From: JBCFBK01 sp038562555
Lineage (GTDB): Bacteria > Bacteroidota > Bacteroidia > Bacteroidales > Prolixibacteraceae
Assembly: GCA_038562555.1 (NCBI GenBank)
Contig: JBCFBK010000012.1
Coordinates: 49,847-113,846, forward strand
Reading direction: 5' to 3'
Length of the DNA: 64,000 nt
The position numbers and the translations under genes were made by a program. This document shows, piece by piece, positions 8,566 through 16,942 of this stretch. Each line of letters opens with the position of its first letter. Position 1 is the first letter of the stretch. The notes beneath the pieces are model-generated. The model saw only the letters and a program-made list of their open reading frames with translations. It made no database searches and had not been told where the DNA came from.

Positions 8566-9664
8566 ATGATTTTAAAGGAGCAGCTTAAAGAGCTTGCTGA
8601 GCGCCGGGATGCGCTGAGGAGGCATCTTTGACTACGATGGAAAGCTGGTACAATTAAAAGAAGAAGAATTAAAGGCGCAGGACCCTGCGTTCTGGAGTCA
8701 TCCGAAGGAGGCCGAGGAACAGATGCGAAAGATCCGTTCCGTCAAAGCCTGGACCAGCGGGTGGGAAGAAGTTAACCAGAGCATGGAAGACCTGTTCGTG
8801 TTGTACGATTTTTATGAAGCAGATGAGGTTTCAGAAAAGGAAATAGCCGAGCATTATAATCAGACTCTTTCACTGATCGAACAGCTTGAAGCTAAAAATA
8901 TGCTTCGGCAGGAGGAGGATAAATTAGGTGCTGTTTTAAAGATCAATGCAGGTGCCGGAGGTACTGAAAGCAACGACTGGGCCGACATGCTCATGCGCAT
9001 GTATCTGCGCTGGGGTGAGAAAAACGGCTATCAGGTCAGGGTCTCAGAGTTTAATCCGGGTGATGAGGCCGGCGTAAAGAGTTGTACTATTGAATTCGAA
9101 GGCGAATTTGCCTACGGCTATCTGAAAAGCGAAAACGGTGTACACCGGTTGGTTCGTCTGTCGCCGTTTAACGCACAGAACAAGCGGATGACGTCCTTTA
9201 CCTCGGTCTTTGTCGCGCCGTTGGTCGACGATACAATTGAAATCGAGATCAATCCTGCCGACATTAGCTGGGATACCTTCCGGTCGGGCGGGGCAGGAGG
9301 TCAAAACGTCAATAAGGTGGAAACCGGTGTCCGCCTTAAACATGCACCTACCGGTATTACCATCGAAAATACGGAGAGCCGTTCACAGCTAAACAACAAG
9401 GAGAATGCGTTACGGCTGCTCAAGTCACAGCTTTATGAACTTGAACTTCGCAAACGCCGGGAAGCAGTGAACCAGATCGAGTCACAAAAGAAAAAAATTG
9501 AATGGGGCTCGCAGATCCGTTCCTATGTCCTTCAGCCATACAGAATGGTGAAGGATTTACGCACCGGGCATGAAACCGGAAATGTGCAGGCTGTGCTTGA
9601 CGGTGAAATTGACGGATTTATCAAAGCTTATCTGATGGAGTTTGGTGGCGAGGTAAAGCAGTAA
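8566..9664 (+). CDS. prfB: Peptide chain release factor 2 (programmed +1 frameshift)
   Basis: RF2 ends translation at UGA and UAA. Codons 1-21 run from ATG 8566 to an in-frame TGA at 8629-8631. The Shine-Dalgarno-like AGGAGG (8617-8622) sits three bases before the slip site CTT-TGA-C, exactly the classic autoregulatory arrangement. After the +1 shift the frame continues DYDGKLVQLKEEEL through to 9664, giving about 365 residues. The GGQ motif that triggers peptide release is at residues 244-246 (RSGGAGGQNVNKVETGVRL). Low RF2 favours the shift, so the gene senses its own product. ppk1 follows 15 bases after the stop. Confidence 0.96.
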
Positions 9665-9679
9665 AGAAGGAAACCGGGC

Positions 9680-12079
9680 ATGGGAAAACATTCAAGATAC
9701 ATCAACAGGGAAATTAGCTGGCTCTCATTTAATGCACGGGTGTTGCAGGAAGCGGAAGATCCAAATGTGCCACTTTTTGAACGATTGCGGTTTATCGGTA
9801 TTTTTTCGAATAATCTTGATGAGTTTTTTAGGGTTAGGGTAGCCTCTGTACGCCGTATGCTCGATATTGAAGGTGACGAAGCCGACATGGTGGGGGAGTT
9901 TACTCCCGAAGAACTCTACGACAAAATCCAGGAGATTGTATTGCAGCACCAGCAGCGTTCACAGGAAATCTATAAGACAATTCTGGCGGAGATGGCCGCG
10001 CAAAATATCTTCATGATCAACGAAAGCAGGCTCTCCGGTGAGCAAGGCATATTCGTGAAAAGATACTTTCATGAAAAAGTGTTGCCTAACCTCGTACCGA
10101 TCATGCTCAACAAGAAGAACAAATTTCCATACCTGCGCGATCGTTCCGTTTATCTGGCCATCAGGATGTCGCAGCAGAAAAAGCCGGAAAAATTTGCTTA
10201 TGCCCTGGTACGCGTTCCTTCGTTATCTTTATCGCGTTACCTGGTGTTGCCCGAAAAAAAAGGGAAAAAATATGTCATCATGCTGGATGACGTCATCCGG
10301 TATTGCATGTCCGATATTTTTCCACTTTTTAATTTCGAATTGTTTCATGCCTATACGGTTAAGGTGACGCGCGATGCAGAGCTGGACCTGGACGATGATA
10401 TTTCGAAGAGTTTCATCGAGAAAATGGAATTGAGCCTTAAAAAGCGTAAGATCGGAACCCCTGTCCGGTTAATCTATGATAAAGAGATTCCGGAAGATTT
10501 GTTGTCGTTCATAATAAAGAAGATGAAACTTGATCCGGAGAATACGGTTCCCGGCGGAAGATATCATAACGACAAGGATCTGATGAACTTTCCTGAAATC
10601 GGTGAACCACCCCATTATTACAAGCGATTACCCCCGGTTCGTCACCGTGATCTTCATCCTCACGAAAGCATCTTAAAAAAACTTCGCCGTAAGGATATTA
10701 TGCTGCATTATCCTTATCAAAGCTTTATTCATTTTATAGATCTGTTGCGGGAGGCAGCAATTGATCCGAAAGTACGGGAAATTGGCATTACGATATACCG
10801 GGTAGCTGACAATTCAAGGGTGGTCAACGCGCTTCTGAACGCGATGCGCAACGGGAAAAAAGTGGTGGTTGTGATCGAATTGCAGGCCCGCTTTGATGAG
10901 GAAGCTAATATTTACTGGTCTAATAAGCTTCAGGAGGAAGGGGCGCTGGTCATAAACGGGATGCCTGGGATGAAGGTGCATGCCAAAGTCACCTGGATCA
11001 AAAGAAAAGAAAAAGGACGCTACAGGAACTATGCCTATGTAGGAACAGGGAACTTCAACGAGTCGACTGCTCGGGTTTATGCCGACGATGGACTGCTTAC
11101 AGGGGATCCCCGGATTGCCGATGAAGTGGCGCGGCTGTTTGACTTTTTCAAACAATCGTATCATTTGCCGGTGTTCGAGCATCTGATTATCAGTCCGATG
11201 GGTATGCGTGATTTCTTTTGCCGGATGATTGATCAGGAAATCACCATTGCAAAATCAGGGCGCCGGGGTTTTATGATCCTGAAAATGAACAGTCTGATCG
11301 ATGCGGGTATGATGGATAAGATCTACGAAGCTGCGCGGGCAGGGGTGAAGGTCAGGTTGATTGTACGGGGCATTTTTGGATTGCTCACCGAACTTAATGA
11401 CATCCATGAAAACATTGAGGCTATCAGCATCGTCGACAAATATCTGGAACACGCCCGCATCTTCCTGTTTGGAAACGGAGGTAATGAGAAACTCTTTATT
11501 TCTTCGGCCGATTGGATGCCGCGTAACCTGAACAGGAGAATAGAAGTAGCCTGTCCGGTATACAGTGACGAAATAAAGAAAGAACTGAAAGAGATGTTTC
11601 GGGTACAACTGCGTGATAATACCAAGTCACGTATTCTTGACAACTACCTTTCAAACAGGTATAACCGTCCGCAGGCAGAAGGGAGGTTCAGGGCTCAGGA
11701 AGACTACTATGAATATATCCGTAAGAAGCATCAGATTGTCATGGAAATTTATCATCATCCGCGTTGCCCGTTGAGCCGGGCAGGTCTGCAATACCTGCAG
11801 GAAAACGGTTACCAGGTGGACGTGAAAAATTACATGAAAAACGGGATCACGAAAAAGGAAATCCGTTCTATCATGGAAAAGACCGGGATATCTGCATTCG
11901 AGCTGGTCAGAAAAGATGACAACCTGTTTAAGGAAAAGTATTTGGATAAGAAACTAACCGAAGACGAGTGGATCGCAGTCCTGACCGAATACCCAAGGCT
12001 GCTTAAACGACCAGTGGTCATTAAGGGGCATGAAGCTGTTTTGGCTCAGCCTCCTCAGAAAATTGAACAACTGCGTTAA
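9680..12079 (+). CDS. ppk1: Polyphosphate kinase PPK1 fused to an ArsC-like domain
   Basis: The protein has 799 residues; ordinary PPK1 is about 690. Residues 1-687 are a complete PPK1, which reversibly makes inorganic polyphosphate from ATP. The phospho-accepting His is at about 434 (VHAKVTW) with a second key His at about 591 (EHARIFLFG). Residues 688-799 are an added thioredoxin-fold domain of the ArsC/Spx/YffB family: YHHPRCPLSR with Cys696, then FELVRKDDNLFKE and LLKRPVVIKG. Two of the three arginines that bind arsenate in ArsC appear kept (ELVRK and LKRPVV); the third (usually GRPP) is AQPP here. The two domains join with no linker and no frameshift. It is probably co-transcribed with prfB. 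Confidence 0.93.
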   Translation: MGKHSRYINREISWLSFNARVLQEAEDPNVPLFERLRFIGIFSNNLDEFFRVRVASVRRMLDIEGDEADMVGEFTPEELYDKIQEIVLQHQQRSQEIYKTILAEMAAQNIFMINESRLSGEQGIFVKRYFHEKVLPNLVPIMLNKKNKFPYLRDRSVYLAIRMSQQKKPEKFAYALVRVPSLSLSRYLVLPEKKGKKYVIMLDDVIRYCMSDIFPLFNFELFHAYTVKVTRDAELDLDDDISKSFIEKMELSLKKRKIGTPVRLIYDKEIPEDLLSFIIKKMKLDPENTVPGGRYHNDKDLMNFPEIGEPPHYYKRLPPVRHRDLHPHESILKKLRRKDIMLHYPYQSFIHFIDLLREAAIDPKVREIGITIYRVADNSRVVNALLNAMRNGKKVVVVIELQARFDEEANIYWSNKLQEEGALVINGMPGMKVHAKVTWIKRKEKGRYRNYAYVGTGNFNESTARVYADDGLLTGDPRIADEVARLFDFFKQSYHLPVFEHLIISPMGMRDFFCRMIDQEITIAKSGRRGFMILKMNSLIDAGMMDKIYEAARAGVKVRLIVRGIFGLLTELNDIHENIEAISIVDKYLEHARIFLFGNGGNEKLFISSADWMPRNLNRRIEVACPVYSDEIKKELKEMFRVQLRDNTKSRILDNYLSNRYNRPQAEGRFRAQEDYYEYIRKKHQIVMEIYHHPRCPLSRAGLQYLQENGYQVDVKNYMKNGITKKEIRSIMEKTGISAFELVRKDDNLFKEKYLDKKLTEDEWIAVLTEYPRLLKRPVVIKGHEAVLAQPPQKIEQLR

Positions 12080-12088
12080 GCTGTATGG

Positions 12089-12874
12089 CTATCCCGCTTT
12101 TGACTGAAGTTCTGTAATTTCTTTTTGCAGCACGATCCTCCTTTTTAGTGCTGCAGAGAGGTTTAGTCCGTCAATGATGGCTTGTTTGTCATACTCTTCA
12201 AGAATAATGTAGTAATGACGTTTTCCCAGAAATACCGCTTTCAATTTTCGGTCGCTGTGGCTGGCGATAAAATCGATGACTTGCCGGCCGGCGTCGCCCA
12301 CGTAGGTTACCTTCTCCCATTTGGTTTTCAGAAATTCACTGTGATGATTCAGGACGCTGGTAAGCGCAACGGTATCCGTCTTTGCCTGTAAATCGCCGTC
12401 ATACACCCTGATTCCGGTGTGATCGAGCCAGGTATCCCCGTAGTAATTGCTTGAAATACTCAGGTTTCCCTTTCCGTCGGGATGCACCTGTATGAATGAT
12501 TTATTCCAGCGCCGTTCAGGATCCTGTTTTTTATGCACATAGCTGACATGCCTGTCAAAATCGTTCTTTTCGGAAAGAAAATTATTTTCGAGAACGGAAA
12601 TTGTTTTTTCAAGCGTATCCAGTTCATCCTGTCTCCGGTAAAGCAAATCGCCGTAGATTTTGCGCTTGAGCTGGCTGGCAGCGTTGATCTCCTGCAAGGC
12701 GCCACGATACAGGATGCCGATAGAGTCGGCCTGGGCAAGCGCCCCGACAGTGTCTCCTTTCTGGTATAGTGACTCAGCAAGTAACAGCTTCCCTGAAGCC
12801 AGTTCCTTTTCGGATTTTCCGCACGCGATCGCCAGCATACACAATAATCCGATGTAAATACGTTTTAGTTTCAT
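12089..12874 (-). CDS. Coiled-coil lipoprotein, function unknown
   Basis: The protein has 261 residues from the ATG at 12874; an upstream ATG at 12904 would add ten basic residues before the signal peptide and is less likely. The lipobox is LAIAC. The mature part starts with a helical, tetratricopeptide-like stretch (LLLAESLYQKGDTVGALAQA), then a coiled coil (about 75-105), then a beta-rich region, and ends in another helix. I recognise no family beyond hypothetical lipoproteins of Bacteroidota. It is convergent with ppk1, with 9 bases between the stops. Confidence 0.6.
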   Translation of the reverse strand: MKLKRIYIGLLCMLAIACGKSEKELASGKLLLAESLYQKGDTVGALAQADSIGILYRGALQEINAASQLKRKIYGDLLYRRQDELDTLEKTISVLENNFLSEKNDFDRHVSYVHKKQDPERRWNKSFIQVHPDGKGNLSISSNYYGDTWLDHTGIRVYDGDLQAKTDTVALTSVLNHHSEFLKTKWEKVTYVGDAGRQVIDFIASHSDRKLKAVFLGKRHYYIILEEYDKQAIIDGLNLSAALKRRIVLQKEITELQSKAG

Positions 12875-13012
12875 CCTCTGAAGCAGTCTTATTTTTTTCT
12901 TCAAAGAAAATTAATTCCCGGCAGGGTGGAAACAAATTCAGTTATTTTTTTTCGTTCAGCGAATTATCCTCAGATTCTTTTTAATTTTATCATCCCTAAA
13001 ACAAAGAAAATC

Positions 13013-13954
13013 ATGATCACGCTAACTCAACTGGAATATATTGTTGCCGTTGATACGTTTCGTCATTTCGGGAAAGCAGCCGAGCATTGCTTCATTACTC
13101 AGCCGACGCTTAGTATGCAGATTAAAAAACTTGAAGAAGACCTGGAGGTGGTTATTTTCGACCGGAGTAAGCAGCCGCTGATTCCAACCGACGTTGGAAT
13201 CCGTATCGTAGAACAGTCGCGCATTATCCTGCAGGACGCCGAAAAGATCAATAGTATTGTTAAGGATCATAAGAATCTGATATCAGGTGAATTGAAAATC
13301 GGGATTATCCCTACCCTGGCTCCTTATCTGCTGCCACTGTTCATTGGGAATTACAAGCGGAAATATCCGAATATTCTGATTAAGGTGGAAGAACTTACCA
13401 CTGATCACATTATTGATCAGCTCAATCGGGATCTGCTTGATGTGGGCATTCTGGTCACACCTTTGAATGAGGATCGGATTAACGAAAGACCGATTTTCTA
13501 TGAAGAAATGATGCTGTACATTCACGAGAAACATCATTTGGCGGCAAAGAAACAGATTGCGGTTAAAGATATTGCAGTCCCTGAAATCTGGCTGCTGAGC
13601 GACGGGCATTGTTTTCGCCATCAGGTGATTAATCTTTGTTCATTCAAAGGGTCCTCAACCGAGGAGCTTCCCTTTCATTTTGAGGCAGGTTCGCTTGAGA
13701 CGCTTATGAACATTATCGATAAAGAGGGAGGATTAACAATTATTCCTGAACTGGCGGTTGTTGGTATGTCCGGGGAGCGTTCGCCCCATGTTCACTCGTT
13801 TCATGATACCACCCCCCTTCGGGAAGTCAGCCTTGTACATTCGCGCCATTTTGCCAAGCATAAACTGATCGAATTGCTTTGGAAGGAAATTGTTGCATCG
13901 ATGCCGCAAAAATTGCTAAATAAGGGCCGGGGAACCGTGGTCGAATGGCGATAA
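13013..13954 (+). CDS. oxyR: LysR-type peroxide sensor OxyR
   Basis: The protein has 313 residues from ATG 13013 (MITLTQLEYIVAVDTFRHFG); the longer frame back to 12926 has no family-like N-terminus. The winged helix is at about 1-60 and the LysR effector domain at 90-300. Cys200 and Cys209 in LSDGHCFRHQVINLC match in position and spacing the redox pair Cys199/Cys208 of E. coli OxyR, which forms a disulfide with hydrogen peroxide. It should therefore activate peroxide-defence genes. None of the usual targets (dps, katA, ahpCF) is adjacent. It is divergent from the lipoprotein gene. Confidence 0.88.
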   Translation: MITLTQLEYIVAVDTFRHFGKAAEHCFITQPTLSMQIKKLEEDLEVVIFDRSKQPLIPTDVGIRIVEQSRIILQDAEKINSIVKDHKNLISGELKIGIIPTLAPYLLPLFIGNYKRKYPNILIKVEELTTDHIIDQLNRDLLDVGILVTPLNEDRINERPIFYEEMMLYIHEKHHLAAKKQIAVKDIAVPEIWLLSDGHCFRHQVINLCSFKGSSTEELPFHFEAGSLETLMNIIDKEGGLTIIPELAVVGMSGERSPHVHSFHDTTPLREVSLVHSRHFAKHKLIELLWKEIVASMPQKLLNKGRGTVVEWR

Positions 13955-13968
13955 TTTCTTCATTATTT

Positions 13969-13999
13969 TTTGGAAATTCAAAAATCTTGTATTCCTTTG
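13969..13999 (+). promoter_or_regulatory. Near-consensus promoter in a gene-free region
   Basis: TTTG at 13969-13972, then exactly 19 bases, then TTCCTTTG at 13992-13999 (TAnnTTTG with one mismatch), followed by GCAGC. No protein gene begins downstream before the tRNA-Glu promoter, so it may drive a small RNA. Confidence 0.45.
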
Positions 14000-14004
14000 C
14001 AGCG

Positions 14005-14151
14005 CTGAAAAAAGAAAGGTTCTCTGAACGAAGAGAAGCCGGGCGGGGAGGCGCGGCACCTGAAAAGCAAAATAGAATTAGTGAGTTTCGCATGTTGGAA
14101 GTACTCCGCTAATGCTGACGTCTTTTGAAAGTATGGCGATACAGCTTTTTT
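14005..14151 (+). ncRNA. Candidate small RNA (structured, no ORF)
   Basis: Downstream of the promoter at 13969-13999 lie a hairpin (GGTTCTCT 14018-14025 with AGAGAAGCC 14032-14040), a GC-rich patch (14038-14060) unlike its AT-rich surroundings, a second stem (ATTAGTG 14077-14083 / CGCTAAT 14107-14113), and a short GCTG/CAGC stem followed by six T (14146-14151), which could terminate it. I find no match to tmRNA, RNase P, SRP RNA or 6S RNA signatures. The boundaries are inferred. Confidence 0.3.
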
Positions 14152-14215
14152 GGATAAAAATTTGCAGGAGGCATTTTAATCAGGCATCGGAATCCAAAAA
14201 AAAATCCTGAAAAGG
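14152..14215. other. Rest of the oxyR-tRNA-Glu spacer
   Basis: The whole gap between oxyR and tRNA-Glu is 321 bp (13955-14275). Apart from the candidate RNA and the two promoters, this remainder is AT-rich with an A-run and shows no frame or RNA fold. Confidence 0.4.
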
Positions 14216-14246
14216 TTTGGAACCTTCAAAAATTGATTTATTTTTG
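14216..14246 (+). promoter_or_regulatory. Consensus promoter of tRNA-Glu and rpsT
   Basis: TTTG (14216-14219), exactly 19 bases, then TATTTTTG (14239-14246): a perfect match to the Bacteroidota primary-sigma consensus TTTG-N19-TAnnTTTG. It lies 29 bases upstream of the tRNA 5' end. It is the best promoter I can see in the window. Confidence 0.8.
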
Positions 14247-14275
14247 CAGTCCCAAATTCCGGGAATAATAATGAT

Positions 14276-14347
14276 GGCCCGTTCGTCTAGGGGTTAGGAC
14301 GCAAGATTTTCATTCTTGTAGCAGGGGTTCGAATCCCCTACGGGCTA
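14276..14347 (+). tRNA. tRNA-Glu (anticodon TTC)
   Basis: A full cloverleaf: acceptor GGCCCGT/ACGGGCT, D arm GTCT...GGAC, anticodon stem CAAGA/TCTTG with loop TTTTCAT (anticodon TTC), and T arm AGGGG-TTCGAAT-CCCCT. The discriminator is A and CCA is not encoded. Length is 72 bases. rpsT starts 24 bases after it with no terminator between, so the two are probably one transcript cut by RNase P/Z. Confidence 0.95.
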
Positions 14348-14371
14348 CTTTTAAAAATATAGGATTAAGAT

Positions 14372-14623
14372 ATGGCAAATCATAAATCGTCACAAAAAAG
14401 AATTAAACAGGACATGGGCAAACGTCTTGACAACAAGTATTATGCTAAAACAACGCGTAATGCAGTCAGGAAATTACGTGCCACAACTGATAAGGAAGAA
14501 GCAATAGCGGAACTGCCTAAGGTGGCATCGATGATCGACAGGCTGGCAAAAAAGAATGTCATTCACAAGAACAAGGCTGCCAACTTAAAGTCGAGTATCA
14601 CGCTTCATGTAGCGAAGCTGTAA
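14372..14623 (+). CDS. rpsT: 30S ribosomal protein S20
   Basis: The protein has 83 residues, a normal length. The N-terminus MANHKSSQKRIKQ and the basic helical body with KNVIHKNKAANLKSSI are diagnostic of S20, a primary 16S rRNA-binding protein of the 30S subunit. It shares the strong promoter at 14216-14246 with tRNA-Glu and is ended by a hairpin terminator. Confidence 0.97.
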   Translation: MANHKSSQKRIKQDMGKRLDNKYYAKTTRNAVRKLRATTDKEEAIAELPKVASMIDRLAKKNVIHKNKAANLKSSITLHVAKL

Positions 14624-14656
14624 AAAAGAGTTAAATTGTTTAAAATAGATCGACTG

Positions 14657-14690
14657 AGCTCCTTCAGATGAAGGAGCTTTTTATTTTTTT
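14657..14690 (+). terminator. Intrinsic terminator after rpsT
   Basis: AGCTCCTTC and GAAGGAGCT form a perfect 9-base stem with loop AGAT and a long T-rich tail. Confidence 0.9.
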
Positions 14691-14783
14691 TAATCGCGGT
14701 TCAAATAATTTGCATAACTTTATTTATGCGTCTGGCAGCGGAGATATTCAATCGTGTCAGAACTTCAAAAATTACTGAACCGG

Positions 14784-15473
14784 ATGTATGAAAAACTAAG
14801 CATTAAGAATTGGGCAGTTGAGGACCGGCCACGCGAAAAACTGCTCTTAAAAGGAACCCGATCGCTCTCCGACGCAGAACTGCTTGCCATTTTAATCGGG
14901 TCCGGAAACAGCTCCGAATCGGCTGTTGAATTATCACGCCGTATACTGGCTTCGGTCGGTAACAATCTGAATGATCTGGGTAAGAATCAGGTTGCAGATC
15001 TTAAAAAGTTTAAAGGTATTGGTGAGGCAAAAGCGATCAATATCATTGCTGCGCTGGAGCTTGGTCGGAGAAGAAAAGAACAGTCACCTGCCGACAGATT
15101 AATCATTACACAAAGTGGTGACGCGGCAGGTTTTTTCCGTCCGCTGCTGGAAGATCTGAGTCATGAAGAGTTTTGGGTTTTACTGCTGAACCGGTCAAAT
15201 GTCGTGATCGACAAACTGATGGTGAGCCAGGGAGGGCTTGCAGGCACAGTGACCGATGTCAGGCTCATTTTAAAAATGGCTATTGAAAAGCTGGCAAGCG
15301 CAATTATCCTTTGCCATAACCACCCGTCGGGTAATGCCCAGGCCAGTGAGGCAGACCGGAAAATTACAACGAAAATAAAAGAAGCGGCTGCGCTGATGGA
15401 CATAACAGTGCTCGATCATATCATTATTGCCCACAACAGGTTTCTGAGTTTTGCCGACGAAGGAATTCTTTGA
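14784..15473 (+). CDS. radC: RadC-family JAB-domain protein
   Basis: The protein has 229 residues from ATG 14784 (MYEKLSIKNWAVEDRPREKL), the family-typical start; a GTG at 14754 would add ten residues. A helix-hairpin-helix region (about 50-90; FKGIGEAKA) precedes an MPN/JAB metalloprotease-like domain with HNHPSG at 178-183 and D at the usual downstream place. RadC was named for DNA repair, but the biochemical role is unclear; the JAB fold suggests metal-dependent hydrolysis. It is monocistronic, followed by a terminator. Confidence 0.9.
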   Translation: MYEKLSIKNWAVEDRPREKLLLKGTRSLSDAELLAILIGSGNSSESAVELSRRILASVGNNLNDLGKNQVADLKKFKGIGEAKAINIIAALELGRRRKEQSPADRLIITQSGDAAGFFRPLLEDLSHEEFWVLLLNRSNVVIDKLMVSQGGLAGTVTDVRLILKMAIEKLASAIILCHNHPSGNAQASEADRKITTKIKEAAALMDITVLDHIIIAHNRFLSFADEGIL

Positions 15474-15526
15474 TTATGAGTCGTGTACCTGTCTGCTATT
15501 AGTTTTTAGCGGTTGTTTCATTTCTG

Positions 15527-15554
15527 TTCCGGATCTTTAAAGTCCGGAATTTTT
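15527..15554 (+). terminator. Intrinsic terminator after radC
   Basis: TTCCGGA and TCCGGAA flank a short CTTTAAAG-containing loop and are followed by five T. Confidence 0.75.
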
Positions 15555-15623
15555 ACTGACTATGTTCTTTGATGTGCCTGTGGGGTTAATTTTTTTGATT
15601 ATTTTCGTCAAAATTTTTTAAGC

Positions 15624-16286
15624 ATGTTAATCAACAACCTTAGCGAATCCAATTCTGTTTTCAACCAATACCTTGCCGAAATCAGGGATGAAAATATCCA
15701 GAAAGATCCGCTCCGTTTTCGCAGAAATCTGCAACGCCTGGGTGAAGTGTTCGCTTATGAGATCAGCAAAACCCTGGAGTATAAAATCACCGACGTGCAA
15801 ACTCCCCTCGGTATAGCGCGGGTACCCAAGCTCTGCCGGCAACCGGTTCTGGCTACTATTCTTCGTGCCGGATTACCGGTGCAACAAGGATTATTGAATA
15901 TTTTTGACCATGCAGAGAATGCCTTTATATCGGCTTACAGAAAATATGATGAAAAGGGTGAGTTCCATATAGAATTTGAATACCTGGCTTCTCCTGATCT
16001 TGAAGGGAAGGTTTTAATCATCTCAGATCCAATGCTTGCCAGCGGTTCTTCGATGGAAATCGGCTATAAGGCAATGCTGAAAAAGGGAAATCCGTCGCAT
16101 GTCCATTTAGTGGCGATTATTGCAAGTCGGCAGGGAGTTGATTATGTAACGGAAAAAATAAAGGACGATCATGTCACGCTGTGGGTTGGTGCCATTGATG
16201 ACGAAATGACTCCTAAATCATACATTGTACCAGGGCTCGGTGATGCCGGCGATCTTGCTTTCGGACCGAAAGTCGACTCGAAGTAA
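15624..16286 (+). CDS. upp: Uracil phosphoribosyltransferase
   Basis: The protein has 220 residues. The PRPP-binding loop DPMLASGSS and the uracil-binding YIVPGLGDAGDLAFG near the C-terminus identify UPRT, which salvages uracil plus PRPP to UMP in the cytoplasm. ATILRAGLPVQQGLL is also typical. It is monocistronic and convergent with folK; the spacer between them is a modular repeat. Confidence 0.96.
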   Translation: MLINNLSESNSVFNQYLAEIRDENIQKDPLRFRRNLQRLGEVFAYEISKTLEYKITDVQTPLGIARVPKLCRQPVLATILRAGLPVQQGLLNIFDHAENAFISAYRKYDEKGEFHIEFEYLASPDLEGKVLIISDPMLASGSSMEIGYKAMLKKGNPSHVHLVAIIASRQGVDYVTEKIKDDHVTLWVGAIDDEMTPKSYIVPGLGDAGDLAFGPKVDSK

Positions 16287-16368
16287 TTAAGACACGAGTA
16301 TCAAGACACAAGACAGACAATCTGAGAATCAATTTTCTGGTCATACGACTAATTACTTACGACTAAAA
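16287..16368. repeat. Modular intergenic repeat, copy 1 (inverted partner of 20677-20798)
   Basis: The reverse strand reads, in order, TTTTAGTCGTAAGTAATTAG-TCGTA, GACCAGAAAATTGA, TCTCAGATTGTCTGTC, and TTGATACTCGTGTCT. The same words in the same order occur on the + strand at 20677-20798. It fills the whole gap between the convergent upp and folk genes, and its CTA supplies the folK stop codon. Confidence 0.75.
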
Positions 16369-16851
16369 TGTCAGTTTGTTCACCTGCAGGGTGTCGGAAC
16401 AGTTTTCCAGTAATTCTATAATGGTTTGCCGGAATACAGGGTGGACCAGATCGGGAACGATTTCTGCCAGGGGCTCCAGTACAAAGCGACGGTCAATGAT
16501 CCGGGGATGAGGAAGCTCCAGTGAGGGTTTGTGCAAAACCAGTTCGTCATAAAACAGCAGGTCGATGTCGATCGGACGCGAACTGTATCTTTCTCCGCCC
16601 CTCACACGGCCAAGTTCCTGCTCAATCGCTTTTGTCCGTCTTAATACTTCAAGCGGCGGACATTCGGTTTCGATCAGTACCACCTGGTTCCAGAACAGAT
16701 CATCCGATTTAAAACCCCATGGCTCAGTCTCAAAGACAGATGACGTTCCGGTAATTTTTCCTAATTCTTTTTCAAGCCTCATCCGGGCAGTGGAAAAGAT
16801 ATGCTCTTTATCTCCCAGATTACCACCTAACAATAAAAAAAGCTTGGCCAT
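16363..16851 (-). CDS. folK: Hydroxymethyldihydropteridine pyrophosphokinase
   Basis: The protein has 162 residues. LLLGGNLGDKEHIF at the N-terminus, SSVFETEPWGFK, ELGRVRGGERYSSRPIDIDLLFYD and LPHPRIIDRRFVLEPLAEI are the full set of HPPK motifs. It transfers pyrophosphate from ATP to 6-hydroxymethyl-dihydropterin in folate synthesis. It is divergent from sppA; a reverse-strand -7 box TAGCTTTG lies at 16909-16916. Its stop codon lies inside the flanking repeat. Confidence 0.95.
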   Translation of the reverse strand: MAKLFLLLGGNLGDKEHIFSTARMRLEKELGKITGTSSVFETEPWGFKSDDLFWNQVVLIETECPPLEVLRRTKAIEQELGRVRGGERYSSRPIDIDLLFYDELVLHKPSLELPHPRIIDRRFVLEPLAEIVPDLVHPVFRQTIIELLENCSDTLQVNKLTF

Positions 16852-16908
16852 CTTATGAACAAAATTGTAACTAAATAAGTAAATTCGTAACTAATTAAAA
16901 TCAGCACA

Positions 16909-16916
16909 CAAAGCTA
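16909..16916 (-). promoter_or_regulatory. -7 box for folK
   Basis: The reverse strand reads TAGCTTTG (TAnnTTTG), 57 bases upstream of the folK start in the folK/sppA divergent spacer. The -33 box is not clear. Confidence 0.4.
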
Positions 16917-16942
16917 TAAACACAAAACAATAATCCACCATT

